Shown here: positions 15,803 through 25,056 of the stretch, piece by piece
How the letters are laid out: every line of letters begins with the position of its first letter
Position numbering within the stretch: the first letter of the stretch is position 1
Source: JACCSI01 sp035575715
Lineage (GTDB): Bacteria > Acidobacteriota > Vicinamibacteria > Vicinamibacterales > UBA2999
Direction: 5' to 3'
Assembly (NCBI GenBank): GCA_035575715.1
Contig: DATLXN010000012.1
Coordinates: 371,299-435,298 of the forward strand
DNA: 64,000 nt
Program-made: the position numbers and the translations under genes
The notes under the pieces: model-generated
Told to the model about the DNA's origin: nothing
What the model saw: the letters and a program-made list of their open reading frames with translations, nothing else
Database searches by the model: none

Positions 15803-18800
15803 ATGACAGCTAGACGAGTGATTCGGTTGGTCGGTTGTCTGATGATGGGCCTGCTTCTGGCCATCCCGGCGCACGCGGCCGCGCAGATCGATACCGCCGC
15901 AATGGTCGGGACCGTCCGGGACGGCTCGGGCGGCGTCTTGCCCGGCGTGAGCGTCACCGCGACGCTCGACGGGACAGGGGTGGTGTCGACAACGATGACC
16001 AATAGCTCCGGGGAGTATGTCTTTCCTTCGCTCCGCATCGGGCGCTATCTGGTCGCCGCCGAGTTGCAAGGATTCAAGCGAGCCACCCAGCTCGACGTCC
16101 AGCTGCGTGTGCAAGATCGCGCTGAGGTGAATTTTTCTCTCGACGTCGGTGCGATCAGTGAGGAAGTGACCGTGAGCGGTCGGGCCGCTGTGCTCCAGAC
16201 CCAATCGGCCGACATCGGCAGCGTCGTCGACGCGCGGCAGGTGCGCGATCTGCCGCTGCTTGGGCGCCGGTATTCTGAGCTGGCGTTTTTGGTGCCCGGC
16301 GTGGTCCAGGCACCCGCGGGTCTCACCAGTCGTGGTGAGGACACGTTCTTCAACGCCAACGGCAATTTCGCAACGTGGAACAACTACACGCTTGATGGCG
16401 CTGACAACAACTCCTTCTCGACGAACCTGCAGGAGCGGAGTCCTCAAGTGGTCCAGCCGCCGGTGGATGCGCTCGAGGAATTCAAGGTGCAGACGAGAAC
16501 GTATTCATCCGAGTTCGGCAAGGCTGCTGGCGCGGTGATCAATGCCTCGATCAAGCAAGGCACTAACCAGTTTCGCGGCAGCGGATTCGAGTTCTTCCGC
16601 GACGAGGCCTTCAATGCCAACACCTGGGACAACAACCGTGCGAGCCGCCCGAAAGGCAAATTCAATCAGCACATCGCCGGCTTCACTCTCGGCGGCCCAC
16701 TCCTGCGAAACAAGACCTTCTTTTTCGGTGATTACCAGGCGACGCGCACGGAGCGGGCGCTCTCCCTCACGGCCACGGTGCCCACGCTGCAGATGCGTCG
16801 GGGTGACCTGAGCGAGCTGGCCGGCACGTTGAATGCGACCAATCCGTTTGTTCCGGCCGGGTGCGTGAACGCCGAGACCAAGCAGATCAGCCCGGCGTGC
16901 ATCGATCCGGTCGCTGCGCGTATAGCGGCGCTGTATCCGCAGCCCAACGTTCCCGGGACGGGTTTCTTCGGGAACAACTTCATCACCAACGGCGTCCTCG
17001 ACAGCGACATCGACCAGTTCGATGTGCGCGTCGATCACTCGCTTTCCGGCAACGACCGACTCTTCGGCCGCTATAGTTATCAGGAAACCGACCGGATCGA
17101 GCCGCCCAATCTGGAAGACCCCTTGGCCGGTGGCGGCTTCAACAGTACGCACTTCATTCGCGGACAGAACGTGGTGGGCGGGTGGTCGCGGGTGTTCGGG
17201 AGCGCGGTGTTCAGCGAGTTCCGCTTTGGCTACAACCGGGTGCGCGGCGACACGGTGCATCCGGCGTTCGGTACTGACGTCAACACTGGCGTCGGGATCC
17301 GCGGCGTCCCCAATGATTCGCGTTACTCTGGCGGGCTCCCGATCATCTTCATCGGCCGAGTGAACTTCATCGGTGGCCCATTTTTCCGCCCGCAGTTCCA
17401 GACCTCGCAGGTATTCCAATTCTCCGAGAACCTGACGTGGACCAAGAGCCGGCACACGTTCAAGTTCGGGTTCGAGAAGCGGCGCGACCTGGTGACCTAC
17501 ATTGACCTGCGGTCGCTCAACGGAGAGTTGAACTTCCCGGATGGACGCTACACCGGATTCGGGTTCGCAGACTTTCTGCTCGGGATCGCCAGCAATCAGC
17601 GGCTCACTCTGTTCCACCAACCGGACCTCTACACCGATGGCTGGCAGGGGTATGCGCAGGACTCGTGGCGGGTCCGCGAGAATCTGACGGTGAACGCCGG
17701 ACTGCGTTACGAGTACTTCACGCCGCTCTTCGACCGCAACAACCAGCTGACCAACATCGACCCGGCCACGGGACAGGTCGTCACGGCGAAAGCGTCGGGC
17801 AGCGTCCGCGAGCGCTCGCTGATCAATCCGGATCGCAACGATTTCGCGCCGCGCGTCGGCACGGCGTGGAGCATTACCCCGCGCGTCGTGATGCGGGCCG
17901 GCTACGGCACCTTTTACCAGCAGACCGATCGCTACGGCTCGGAGAGTCAGCTCGGTCTGAACCTGCCACAGCTGGTCGACTCCGACATCAATGCGAACTC
18001 GGCAGCGGATCCGCCCGCATTCAGATTCAGCGAGGGCTTCGTTCCGCTGAACCCGAACAACGTCGATCGGGCGCGCGTCCAGTGGCGCATCCAGGATCCC
18101 GACCAGAAGACGCCGATTGTCCATCAGTTCAGCATTGGTCCCGAATTCCAGCTCGGGACGAACATGGTGGCCGCAGTTGAGTACGTGGGCAACCGCATCC
18201 GCAACGGGCGCCGCCTGCGCAACCTGAACGAAGGCATCATCCAGACGCCGGGCGTCGGCCCGGTGGTGTTCCCGTACGCGCAGTTCGGGTTCGGCAATGC
18301 GTTCCTCGAACAGATCGTGACCGTCGGTCGCGCCGACTACAACGCCTTACAAGCGCGTGTGCAGCGCCGCCTCAGCGACGGCCTCGCGTTCACAGTGGCG
18401 TACACCTACAGCAGCGCCAAGGGCGACTTCATCGATCACCTCACAGCCGGTGGCGGCGCGTCGGGCAACTTTCCGAATACCACCTACGCAATGGATCAAG
18501 ACTACGGGCCGCTGCCCTTCGACGTGCCACAGCGGCTCGTGACCAGCTTTATCTACGAGCTGCCGTTCGGAACCGGCCGCAGGTTCAACCCGTCTGGGCC
18601 GCTGGGAGCGATCCTCGGCGACTGGTCGGTCAACGGCATCCTCACGCTGAGCGACGGGCGGCCGTTCTCGATCGGGTCGAGCGATCGAGCCTTCGTCGGA
18701 GGCGGGCGCAACGTGCGCGCCAACTGCATCGGTGAGGCAGTACCCAAGGGCTTCGATCGAACGCTTGAGCGCTGGTTCGATACATCGGCCTTTGCGCAGC

Positions 18801-19063
18801 CCGCCAATTTCACGCACGGCAATTGCGGTTACAACACCGTGCGCGGGCCCGCGTTCAAGTCGATGAACGCCTCGCTGTTCCGCGGCGTGCCTCTCGGGAA
18901 CCAGCGGCGTCTGGAATTCCGCCTCGAGATGTTCAATCTGTTCAACTGGGTGAACTACGGGTTCCCCGCCGCAAACGTGTCCAATCCGAACACCTTTGGT
19001 CGGATTACCAGCTCGCTCGGCGATCCGCGTGAAATGCAACTCGCGGTGAAGTTCTACTTCTAA
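15803..19063 (+). CDS. TonB-dependent receptor, Oar-like, with carboxypeptidase-regulatory-like N-terminal domain
   Basis: An outer-membrane receptor of about 1086 residues. The start is the ATG at 15803, because AGAGGAG lies 7 nt upstream; a GTG at 15785 would place that element inside the gene. A signal peptide (VGCLMMGLLLAIPAHAAAQ) is followed by a CarboxypepD_reg-like Ig domain (ATVRD-type segment MVGTVRDGSGGVLPGVSVTA). Next come the plug (RDLPLLGRRYSELAFLVPGV, YTLDGADNN) and a long beta-barrel with many aromatic, alternating strands, ending FGRITSSLGDPREMQLAVKFYF. The terminal Phe is typical of outer-membrane barrels. This family is greatly expanded in Acidobacteriota and takes up oligosaccharides or peptides. 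Divergence from a LacI regulator points to a carbohydrate ligand. Confidence 0.94.
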   Translation: MTARRVIRLVGCLMMGLLLAIPAHAAAQIDTAAMVGTVRDGSGGVLPGVSVTATLDGTGVVSTTMTNSSGEYVFPSLRIGRYLVAAELQGFKRATQLDVQLRVQDRAEVNFSLDVGAISEEVTVSGRAAVLQTQSADIGSVVDARQVRDLPLLGRRYSELAFLVPGVVQAPAGLTSRGEDTFFNANGNFATWNNYTLDGADNNSFSTNLQERSPQVVQPPVDALEEFKVQTRTYSSEFGKAAGAVINASIKQGTNQFRGSGFEFFRDEAFNANTWDNNRASRPKGKFNQHIAGFTLGGPLLRNKTFFFGDYQATRTERALSLTATVPTLQMRRGDLSELAGTLNATNPFVPAGCVNAETKQISPACIDPVAARIAALYPQPNVPGTGFFGNNFITNGVLDSDIDQFDVRVDHSLSGNDRLFGRYSYQETDRIEPPNLEDPLAGGGFNSTHFIRGQNVVGGWSRVFGSAVFSEFRFGYNRVRGDTVHPAFGTDVNTGVGIRGVPNDSRYSGGLPIIFIGRVNFIGGPFFRPQFQTSQVFQFSENLTWTKSRHTFKFGFEKRRDLVTYIDLRSLNGELNFPDGRYTGFGFADFLLGIASNQRLTLFHQPDLYTDGWQGYAQDSWRVRENLTVNAGLRYEYFTPLFDRNNQLTNIDPATGQVVTAKASGSVRERSLINPDRNDFAPRVGTAWSITPRVVMRAGYGTFYQQTDRYGSESQLGLNLPQLVDSDINANSAADPPAFRFSEGFVPLNPNNVDRARVQWRIQDPDQKTPIVHQFSIGPEFQLGTNMVAAVEYVGNRIRNGRRLRNLNEGIIQTPGVGPVVFPYAQFGFGNAFLEQIVTVGRADYNALQARVQRRLSDGLAFTVAYTYSSAKGDFIDHLTAGGGASGNFPNTTYAMDQDYGPLPFDVPQRLVTSFIYELPFGTGRRFNPSGPLGAILGDWSVNGILTLSDGRPFSIGSSDRAFVGGGRNVRANCIGEAVPKGFDRTLERWFDTSAFAQPANFTHGNCGYNTVRGPAFKSMNASLFRGVPLGNQRRLEFRLEMFNLFNWVNYGFPAANVSNPNTFGRITSSLGDPREMQLAVKFYF

Positions 19064-19074
19064 GTACACCCGGC

Positions 19075-19100
19075 GAGGCGGGTCGATGGGGACCCGCCTC
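19075..19100 (+). terminator. Strong hairpin after the TonB receptor
   Basis: GAGGCGGGTC and GACCCGCCTC form a perfect 10-bp stem with a 6-nt loop, 12 bp after the stop codon. No T-run follows, so it may be a stabilising 3' hairpin or a non-canonical terminator. Confidence 0.5.
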
Positions 19101-19139
19101 AGCCACCTTCGAATAAGGCCGCTCCCGAGATCCGTCGAC

Positions 19140-19614
19140 ATGAGGATGACGTTTCGACCGCACTCGGTGCTGGGCGTATTCACTGTCCTGGTCGCCTTGG
19201 GCGCGAACGTGTTGCTCGCCCGCGAGCCTTATCGCCGCGCATCCTGATGAGGAGGCCGGTGGCGTAATGACGGTGCTTAGTCGGCGCGACGGTGCACGCG
19301 TTGCCGCGCTCACGCTGACGCGCGGCGAAGCCGGCGACAACGCAGTCGGATCGCAGGCGTTTGACGCGCCGGGTCTACTGCGCACCGAGGCTGCTGGTGT
19401 CGAATCACTACTACGGCGTCGATGAGCAGTACTTTACGACCGCTGCGGATTTCGGCTTCACCAAGCGGTCTGACGAAGCGTTCGATCGATGGGATCGTCG
19501 CGCATCGACCCTCGTCATGCGGGACGCTTTCACCGCCGCCGCCGACCCGACCATGTTTCCCGAACAGATTCGCGAGGGCCTCCGCCGGGCCGCAAGAGCG
19601 TCGAGCCATGAGGT
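19140..19614 (+). pseudogene. Decayed PIG-L deacetylase paralogue
   Basis: Three reading frames carry fragments homologous, piece by piece, to the intact PIG-L gene that follows. A signal-peptide-like start (MRMTFRPHSVLGVFTVLV) is at 19140. Then HPDEEAGGVMTVLSRRDGAR and TRGEAGDNAVGSQAFD lie in a second frame from about 19237. SNHYYGVDEQYFTTAADFGF through DPTMFPEQIREGLRR lie in a third. Compared with the neighbour, about 35 residues before HPDE and about 40 residues containing the HGNHQ-type zinc motif are missing. It cannot make an active enzyme. It is probably the relic of a tandem duplication. Confidence 0.85.
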
Positions 19615-19649
19615 CGGGACCGGACCATGAGAAACGCACACAAGACAGG

Positions 19650-22343
19650 ATGTCCATGCTGATACGCCTTACTATCACGCGCCGTTTGTGGCTGTTACTC
19701 GTCGGCGCCGCTGCGGTGCTCGCCGCAGGCGCACCTCTCCGATCGGCGCCTCCGTCGCAGGACGAGGGTGCGGCAGGCACGTGGCAGATGCTGCTCAAAC
19801 TGCAGACGACGGCAAGCGCCATGCACACCACCGCGCATCCCGATGACGAACATGGTGGTGTGTTGGCCATGCTCAGTCGGCGCGACGGCGCTCGGCTGGC
19901 GCTGCTCACGCTCAATCGCGGCGAGTCAGGCGACAACGCCATTGGTCCGCAATTGTTCGACGGCCTTGGACTGATCCGTACTGAGGAGCTCCTCATCTCG
20001 AACCAGTTCTACGGCGTCGATGATCAGTATTTTACGACGGTGATCGATTACGGCTTCTCAAAGCGTCTCGAAGAAGCGTTCGAGAAGTGGGGACGCGAGC
20101 AGGTGCTGCGCGACGTCGTGCGGATCATTCGCATGAACCGGCCGTACGTCCTGATCTCGCGCTTCCAGGGCAATGAGCGCGACGGGCATGGCAACCACCA
20201 GACGGCTGGTCTCATCTCGCAGTTAGCGTTCAAGGCCGCGGGCGATCCCAGCATGTTCCCCGAACAGATGCGTGAGGGCTTGCGGCCCTGGCAGCCGCTC
20301 AAGCTGTATATCGGCGGCGTGCGCGAGGACGAGGGTTGGTCTCTGCGGGTGGATCCGGGCGAGTTCAGCCCGTGGATCGGCGATTCGTACTCGAACTTTG
20401 CACGGCTGGGACTGAGCTTTCAGCGATCGCAGACGGGTGGGCGGTTCAATTCTCAGCCCGGTCCCGCGCCAGGCTATTACACGCGGCTGGCGCCGAGCGT
20501 GACGGCGAATACGAAGGAAGCGGGCTTCTTCGACGGAATCGATACCTCGCTTCCCGGCCTGTTCAAGACTCTCGGCAAGCCAGAGCCGTCGGGAGCGGCA
20601 CCGCTCCTGACCGCGATCGACAGCGCCGTCAAGAAGGCGGTCGCGGCCTTCACAATCAAGGATAGCTCGACGACGGTGCCGGCTTTGGCTGAGGGTCTGA
20701 CGGCGACGCGCGCAGCCCTGGCGGCACTAGGCGACCGAGACCCGGATGTGCGCTTTGTACTGGAGGTGAAGGAGCGCCAGTTTCAGGAGGCGATCAACAT
20801 AGCGTTGGCGGTGGACCTCACGGCCCTGGCGCAACCGAGCGGCGTGCAGGACCCCACGGGCCCCTTCGCGCAGTTTGCGCCGCCCCCGACCATGGCCGCC
20901 CCCGTGCCTGGGCAGACCTTCGAGATTCGCACGCGTGTCACCAATCGCGGCAACCTGCCGATCACACCGTCCGACATCGGGCTGGTGACTGACCCGGGGT
21001 GGGGCGTCAGGAAGGAAGCAACGACCATGGCGCAACTCACCCCCAATGCGTCGGTGGTACAGCGGTTCACGGTGACCCTGGCGGGCGATGTGCCCCTGAG
21101 CTCGCGCCCGTATTTCTGCCGCGCGTCGATTCAGGACGCGCGCTACACGTTGTCCGATCCGACTCAGTTCGGCCGGGCAGCCGCGACGCCGCCGGCCACG
21201 GCGGTGGTGCGCTACACCGTCGCCGGGGTGGCGGTGGAAAAGCGCCCGGTGGTCCGCCGGCGAGAATCGAAGCTGCCCTACGGCGATGTCCTGCGCGAGC
21301 TGCGCGTCGTGCCGGCGCTGTCGGTCCGCGTCGCGCCCGAGCATGCCGTCCTGCCCCTGCAGGTCGCGACCAAGCAGGTCGCCCTCACGGTGGATCTGCT
21401 CAACAACCACCAGGGGGCGATCAGCGGCCAGCTTGCGCTGACGCTCCCGCCCGCATGGCGCGCCGAGCCGGCGACGCAGCCGTTCGCGTTCGAGCGGCCA
21501 GGCGAACGCCGTACCTTTCCCTTCACCGTCACCCTGCCGGCCCTCGAGACTCGGGCCTATACGATCACGGCAGTCGCGACGGCCAACGGCGTGCGCTATG
21601 CCGAGGGCTACGAGCTCATCGATCAGCGCGATCTCGAGGTCCGCTATCTGTATCGCCCGTCCACGGTGCAGGTGCGCGGCCTGGACGTCACCGTCGTGCC
21701 GCGCCTGAACGTCGGTTATGTGATGGGGGTGGGCGATCAGGTGCCAGCCGGCATCGCGCAACTGGGGTATCCGGTCACGCTGCTCGGCGAGAGCGATCTG
21801 GCCACTGGGACCCTGGAGCGCTTTGACACCATTTTGACGGGTACGCGGGCGTATGCGGTGCGGGACGATCTGCGGACCTATCATCGGCGCCTGCTCGACT
21901 ATGTGCGGCAGGGAGGCAACCTGGTCGTGCTCTACAACACGCAGGAGCTGATCCCCGCGCGCTTCGCGCCGTTTCCAGCCGAGCACGGCCCGCGAGCTGA
22001 GGAAGTGTCGGAGGAAGATGCCGCCGTGCGAATCCTCGCACCGGCGGCGCAGGCGCTGACCTGGCCCAACCGCATCACCGCGTCGGACTTCGAGGGCTGG
22101 GTTGAGCAGCGCGGCTCGAAATTCTGGGCAGCCTGGGATCCGGCGTATACCGCGATGATCGAGACGGCCGATCAAGGCCAGGCGCCGCAACGCGGAGGCT
22201 GGTTACAGGCGAGCTACGGCAAGGGCACCTACACCTACTTTGCGTATGCCTTCCACCGGCAGTTGCCTTACGGCGTCCCCGGCGCCTATCGTCTCCTCGC
22301 TAATGTTCTCGCTCTGGGCAAAACACCGCCACCAGGACGCTGA
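19650..22343 (+). CDS. PIG-L/LmbE family deacetylase, multidomain, secreted
   Basis: About 897 residues, from ATG 19650 (ATG 19656, 5 nt after AGGA, is equally possible). The open frame extends further upstream, but that part overlaps the pseudogene and is not homologous. A signal peptide (LWLLLVGAAAVLAAGAP) is followed by a PIG-L domain (about residues 45-260) with zinc motifs HPDDE near residue 63 and DGHGNHQTAG. PIG-L enzymes remove N-acetyl groups from GlcNAc-type substrates. The middle (about 420-670) has repeated Ig-like or NEW3-like beta domains (FEIRTRVTNRGNLPITPSD). The C-terminal 200 residues look like a class I glutamine-amidotransferase-like fold (RRLLDYVRQGGNLVVLYNT). Its position next to the TonB receptor suggests processing of the imported or captured sugar. 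Confidence 0.88.
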   Translation: MSMLIRLTITRRLWLLLVGAAAVLAAGAPLRSAPPSQDEGAAGTWQMLLKLQTTASAMHTTAHPDDEHGGVLAMLSRRDGARLALLTLNRGESGDNAIGPQLFDGLGLIRTEELLISNQFYGVDDQYFTTVIDYGFSKRLEEAFEKWGREQVLRDVVRIIRMNRPYVLISRFQGNERDGHGNHQTAGLISQLAFKAAGDPSMFPEQMREGLRPWQPLKLYIGGVREDEGWSLRVDPGEFSPWIGDSYSNFARLGLSFQRSQTGGRFNSQPGPAPGYYTRLAPSVTANTKEAGFFDGIDTSLPGLFKTLGKPEPSGAAPLLTAIDSAVKKAVAAFTIKDSSTTVPALAEGLTATRAALAALGDRDPDVRFVLEVKERQFQEAINIALAVDLTALAQPSGVQDPTGPFAQFAPPPTMAAPVPGQTFEIRTRVTNRGNLPITPSDIGLVTDPGWGVRKEATTMAQLTPNASVVQRFTVTLAGDVPLSSRPYFCRASIQDARYTLSDPTQFGRAAATPPATAVVRYTVAGVAVEKRPVVRRRESKLPYGDVLRELRVVPALSVRVAPEHAVLPLQVATKQVALTVDLLNNHQGAISGQLALTLPPAWRAEPATQPFAFERPGERRTFPFTVTLPALETRAYTITAVATANGVRYAEGYELIDQRDLEVRYLYRPSTVQVRGLDVTVVPRLNVGYVMGVGDQVPAGIAQLGYPVTLLGESDLATGTLERFDTILTGTRAYAVRDDLRTYHRRLLDYVRQGGNLVVLYNTQELIPARFAPFPAEHGPRAEEVSEEDAAVRILAPAAQALTWPNRITASDFEGWVEQRGSKFWAAWDPAYTAMIETADQGQAPQRGGWLQASYGKGTYTYFAYAFHRQLPYGVPGAYRLLANVLALGKTPPPGR

Positions 22344-22393
22344 CAGGGTTGGTCAGCCGGCGGTTCCGCTGCCCAACGGGTGGGGTGGGTTCG

Positions 22394-23764
22394 TCACGAC
22401 TGCCCAGAGGTCGCGGGGTGCAGCCGACGGAACAGGAAGTAGGCCGCGACCGACACCGCCAGAAAACCGAACGCAAACACGATCCCCTCGAATGGGCCAG
22501 TGAAGAATAAATAGAGCCAGAGCAGCATCGACACGATGGCGGGGGCCGGGTAGAGCCACATCTTGAATGGCTGCGCGATGTCCTTACGATATTCGTAGAG
22601 CAGGATGACCGCCGCCGCCTGCCACACGAATCGCAGCAGAATCTGCACCTGCATCAGCCAGCTCACGAGCTGACCGAGCGTGAAGAAACAGAACGGCAGC
22701 GAGATCAGGCCGATCGCCAGCAACGAGACGTGCGGGAAGCGCTTGGTCGGGTGGACCTTCGCGAAGATGCGGAAGAAATCGCCGTCACGTGCCGCCGCAA
22801 ACGGCACCCGCGAGTAACCGAGAATGACCGCGTAGAGTGATGAGGCGGCGACGAACAGGATCAGTCCCGTCATCACGTTACCGGCCAGGCTAGCCTGCGC
22901 GGGATCGGCGAACGTGCGGACAATGAAATTGGAGGCGACGGTTCTCGACTGCGCGGCCTCCTGCCACGGCATCATGCCGAGAATGGCCGTCGTCATCAAC
23001 ATGTACAGGACCGCGACGACGGCGATCGACAGGACGATCGATCGCGGGATGGTGCGCGTCGGATCCCGGATCTCGTCGCCGATGTTGCACACTTGGTTGT
23101 AACCGCCGTAGCTATACATCGCGAGCACCGATGCGGCGCCGAGCCCGGTGACAAAGGCGCCGTCGAACCGGTAGGCTTCTGGCGGAAAGTCGAACGCCTG
23201 TGCCAGCGACGACGTGAACAGACCCGCAACGATGACCCAACCGACTGTCAAGAGCACCACGACGAGCATGATCACCGTGAGGCGACCGATCGATTCGATG
23301 TCGCGGTACAAGAGCGCCGTCATTCCGACGCACACGCCGGCCGCCAACAGGTGATGCTGCCACGCGGGCATGGTTGCGAAGAACTGCAGATAGTCGGCGA
23401 AGCCCACGGCGCCGCCGGCAATCGAGAGCGGCGCGACCAGGATGGTTTGAAAGATGAAGATAAAGGCCATCAGGCGGCCGAGGCCGAATGGCTTGTACGC
23501 TTCGCGCAGGTATAGATATGACCCGCCGCTGCCGGGCAGGGCGGCACCGAGGTGTGCGTAGACCAGTCCATCAGCCAGCGACAGGACGGCACCGACGACC
23601 CATGCATAAATGATGTGGGGGCCGTTCATCGCGGCGATCATGAAAGGGATCGTCAGGAACGGTCCGACGCCAACCATGCTGATGATGTTGGTGGCGGTGG
23701 CCTCGAGCAGGCCCATTCGGCGGACGAGCGCGCCCGATGTCGGCGACGACGGCGTGGTGTTCAT
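22394..23764 (-). CDS. APC-superfamily amino acid/amine permease
   Basis: A 456-residue inner-membrane transporter with about 12 hydrophobic segments. The first (ATNIISMVGVGPFLTIPFMI) carries the glycine-rich APC helix 1 motif. Further signatures are GSGGSYLYLREAYKPFG and GGYNQVCNIGDEIRDPTRTIPRSI, the latter the conserved loop after helix 6. It overlaps the GH4 gene by 4 bp (ATGA), so it is the third gene of the pfkB-GH4-permease operon. APC members usually carry amino acids or amines; in this context an amino sugar, glycoside or sugar-acid substrate is possible but unproven. Confidence 0.9.
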   Translation of the reverse strand: MNTTPSSPTSGALVRRMGLLEATATNIISMVGVGPFLTIPFMIAAMNGPHIIYAWVVGAVLSLADGLVYAHLGAALPGSGGSYLYLREAYKPFGLGRLMAFIFIFQTILVAPLSIAGGAVGFADYLQFFATMPAWQHHLLAAGVCVGMTALLYRDIESIGRLTVIMLVVVLLTVGWVIVAGLFTSSLAQAFDFPPEAYRFDGAFVTGLGAASVLAMYSYGGYNQVCNIGDEIRDPTRTIPRSIVLSIAVVAVLYMLMTTAILGMMPWQEAAQSRTVASNFIVRTFADPAQASLAGNVMTGLILFVAASSLYAVILGYSRVPFAAARDGDFFRIFAKVHPTKRFPHVSLLAIGLISLPFCFFTLGQLVSWLMQVQILLRFVWQAAAVILLYEYRKDIAQPFKMWLYPAPAIVSMLLWLYLFFTGPFEGIVFAFGFLAVSVAAYFLFRRLHPATSGQS

Positions 23765-25056
23765 ACAGACGTCAGAGCGGCGACGAGCCCAGCCGCCTGT
23801 GTGGTGGACGCGATCAGCGGGTTGTGGGCGAGTGCGTCCACCGCGTCCGCGCGAACCTGCGTCAGTCCAGCCCTGACGGTCCGTCGCTCGTAGTCCTTCA
23901 CTCGGACGATCAGGTCGCGGACCGCTTCGGGCGCCGGTCCCACATGAAGCGCCAGCGCGCCGTTGGCGTTAACCACACAGGGCGCCTCGATAATGTCAGC
24001 CAGCTCCAATTCCGGTAGATTGCCTCGGTTCTCGACGTTGAGCGGGACGATGGTACCGAGATTGAAGTGGATGCCCCGGACTGTCTGCAGGGCGATTTTG
24101 TCGTATCCGGTGAGCTCCGCCCACGGCGAGCGTGCGAGCGGCGCCGGCGCCCCTGATTCGATCTGCATATAGCCAGCGTTGCGCGTCGCGAGATAGTGCT
24201 CGTAGGTCGCCACTGGATCGCGGGTCGGGTCCTGCAGTTCCTGAAACAGTTTCACGTTGAGGCGATCGATGACCATGCCGCGGCTCTCGCCGGCCCGAAC
24301 GAGGTTGTGGAACGCATGATCCGCACGATAGTAGTAGTAGACGTACTCGGTCGGTAATAGCCGCAGCGCTTGGAGCCGCTCGACTTCGAACAGAGGGGCG
24401 CGGTAGACCTGCTGCAAGAGATCGGGCCGATCCCAGAGTCGCGCCAGCTGCGGCACGCCGCGATGATAAACCTCGCGCACCCACCCCAGATGGTTGAGGC
24501 CGACGTAATCGAAGTGGCACTCCGCCGACGGCACCTCGAGCGCGTGCGCCACTTCTTCGAAGAGTTCGGTCGGCGTGTCGCAGATGCCGATGACCCGAGC
24601 GCCGGTGGCCTGGCGCACCGCCTGTGTGACGATGCCGACAGGGTTTGTGAAATTGATGATCCACGCGTTCGGCGCGCGGTCGGCGATCGCTCTGGCGTAG
24701 GCCACCGCTACGGGGATCGTCCGCACGGCCATCGCAAAACCGCCGGGTCCGATCGTTTCCTGGCCAATCAGTCCATGCTCGATCGCAATGGCTTCGTCGC
24801 GCGAACGGCCGTGTATGCCTCCGACCCGGATGCTGATGAACACGAAGTCGGCCCCTTCGAGCGCGTCGCCAAGGTCGGTCGAGGCGCGCAGCCGCGCGGC
24901 CCCGGCGAATCGTGAAGCCAGGTCGCCGATGACACGCTGCCGCTCGGCATCCACGTCGAAGAGCGCAATCTCGGCAATGGGCAGATCGGACTGCACCAGA
25001 CCGTTGACCAGTAACGGGACGCGCACGCCGGCCCCTCCGATAATCGTGATCTTCAT
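23761..25056 (-). CDS. Glycoside hydrolase family 4 (NAD- and metal-dependent glycosidase)
   Basis: A 431-residue GH4 enzyme, which cleaves glycosides (often 6-phospho-glycosides) by an NAD-dependent redox elimination mechanism. The Rossmann fold begins at MKITIIGGAGVRVP. The middle has INFTNPVGIVTQAV. Metal-binding residues are the Cys of GICDTPTE and the His of YVGLNHLGWV. FNLGTIVPLNVENRGNLP near the C-terminus is also typical. Length is normal for the family. It overlaps pfkB at its start and the permease at its end by 4 bp each, so the three are translationally coupled. A phospho-beta-glucosidase function is the default guess; the anomeric specificity is unknown. Confidence 0.9.
   Translation of the reverse strand: MKITIIGGAGVRVPLLVNGLVQSDLPIAEIALFDVDAERQRVIGDLASRFAGAARLRASTDLGDALEGADFVFISIRVGGIHGRSRDEAIAIEHGLIGQETIGPGGFAMAVRTIPVAVAYARAIADRAPNAWIINFTNPVGIVTQAVRQATGARVIGICDTPTELFEEVAHALEVPSAECHFDYVGLNHLGWVREVYHRGVPQLARLWDRPDLLQQVYRAPLFEVERLQALRLLPTEYVYYYYRADHAFHNLVRAGESRGMVIDRLNVKLFQELQDPTRDPVATYEHYLATRNAGYMQIESGAPAPLARSPWAELTGYDKIALQTVRGIHFNLGTIVPLNVENRGNLPELELADIIEAPCVVNANGALALHVGPAPEAVRDLIVRVKDYERRTVRAGLTQVRADAVDALAHNPLIASTTQAAGLVAALTSV

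Noticed and set aside
19422..19649. N-terminal 76-codon extension of the PIG-L gene
   Set aside because: It runs over the pseudogene in another frame, and the signal peptide begins at 19650 or 19656.
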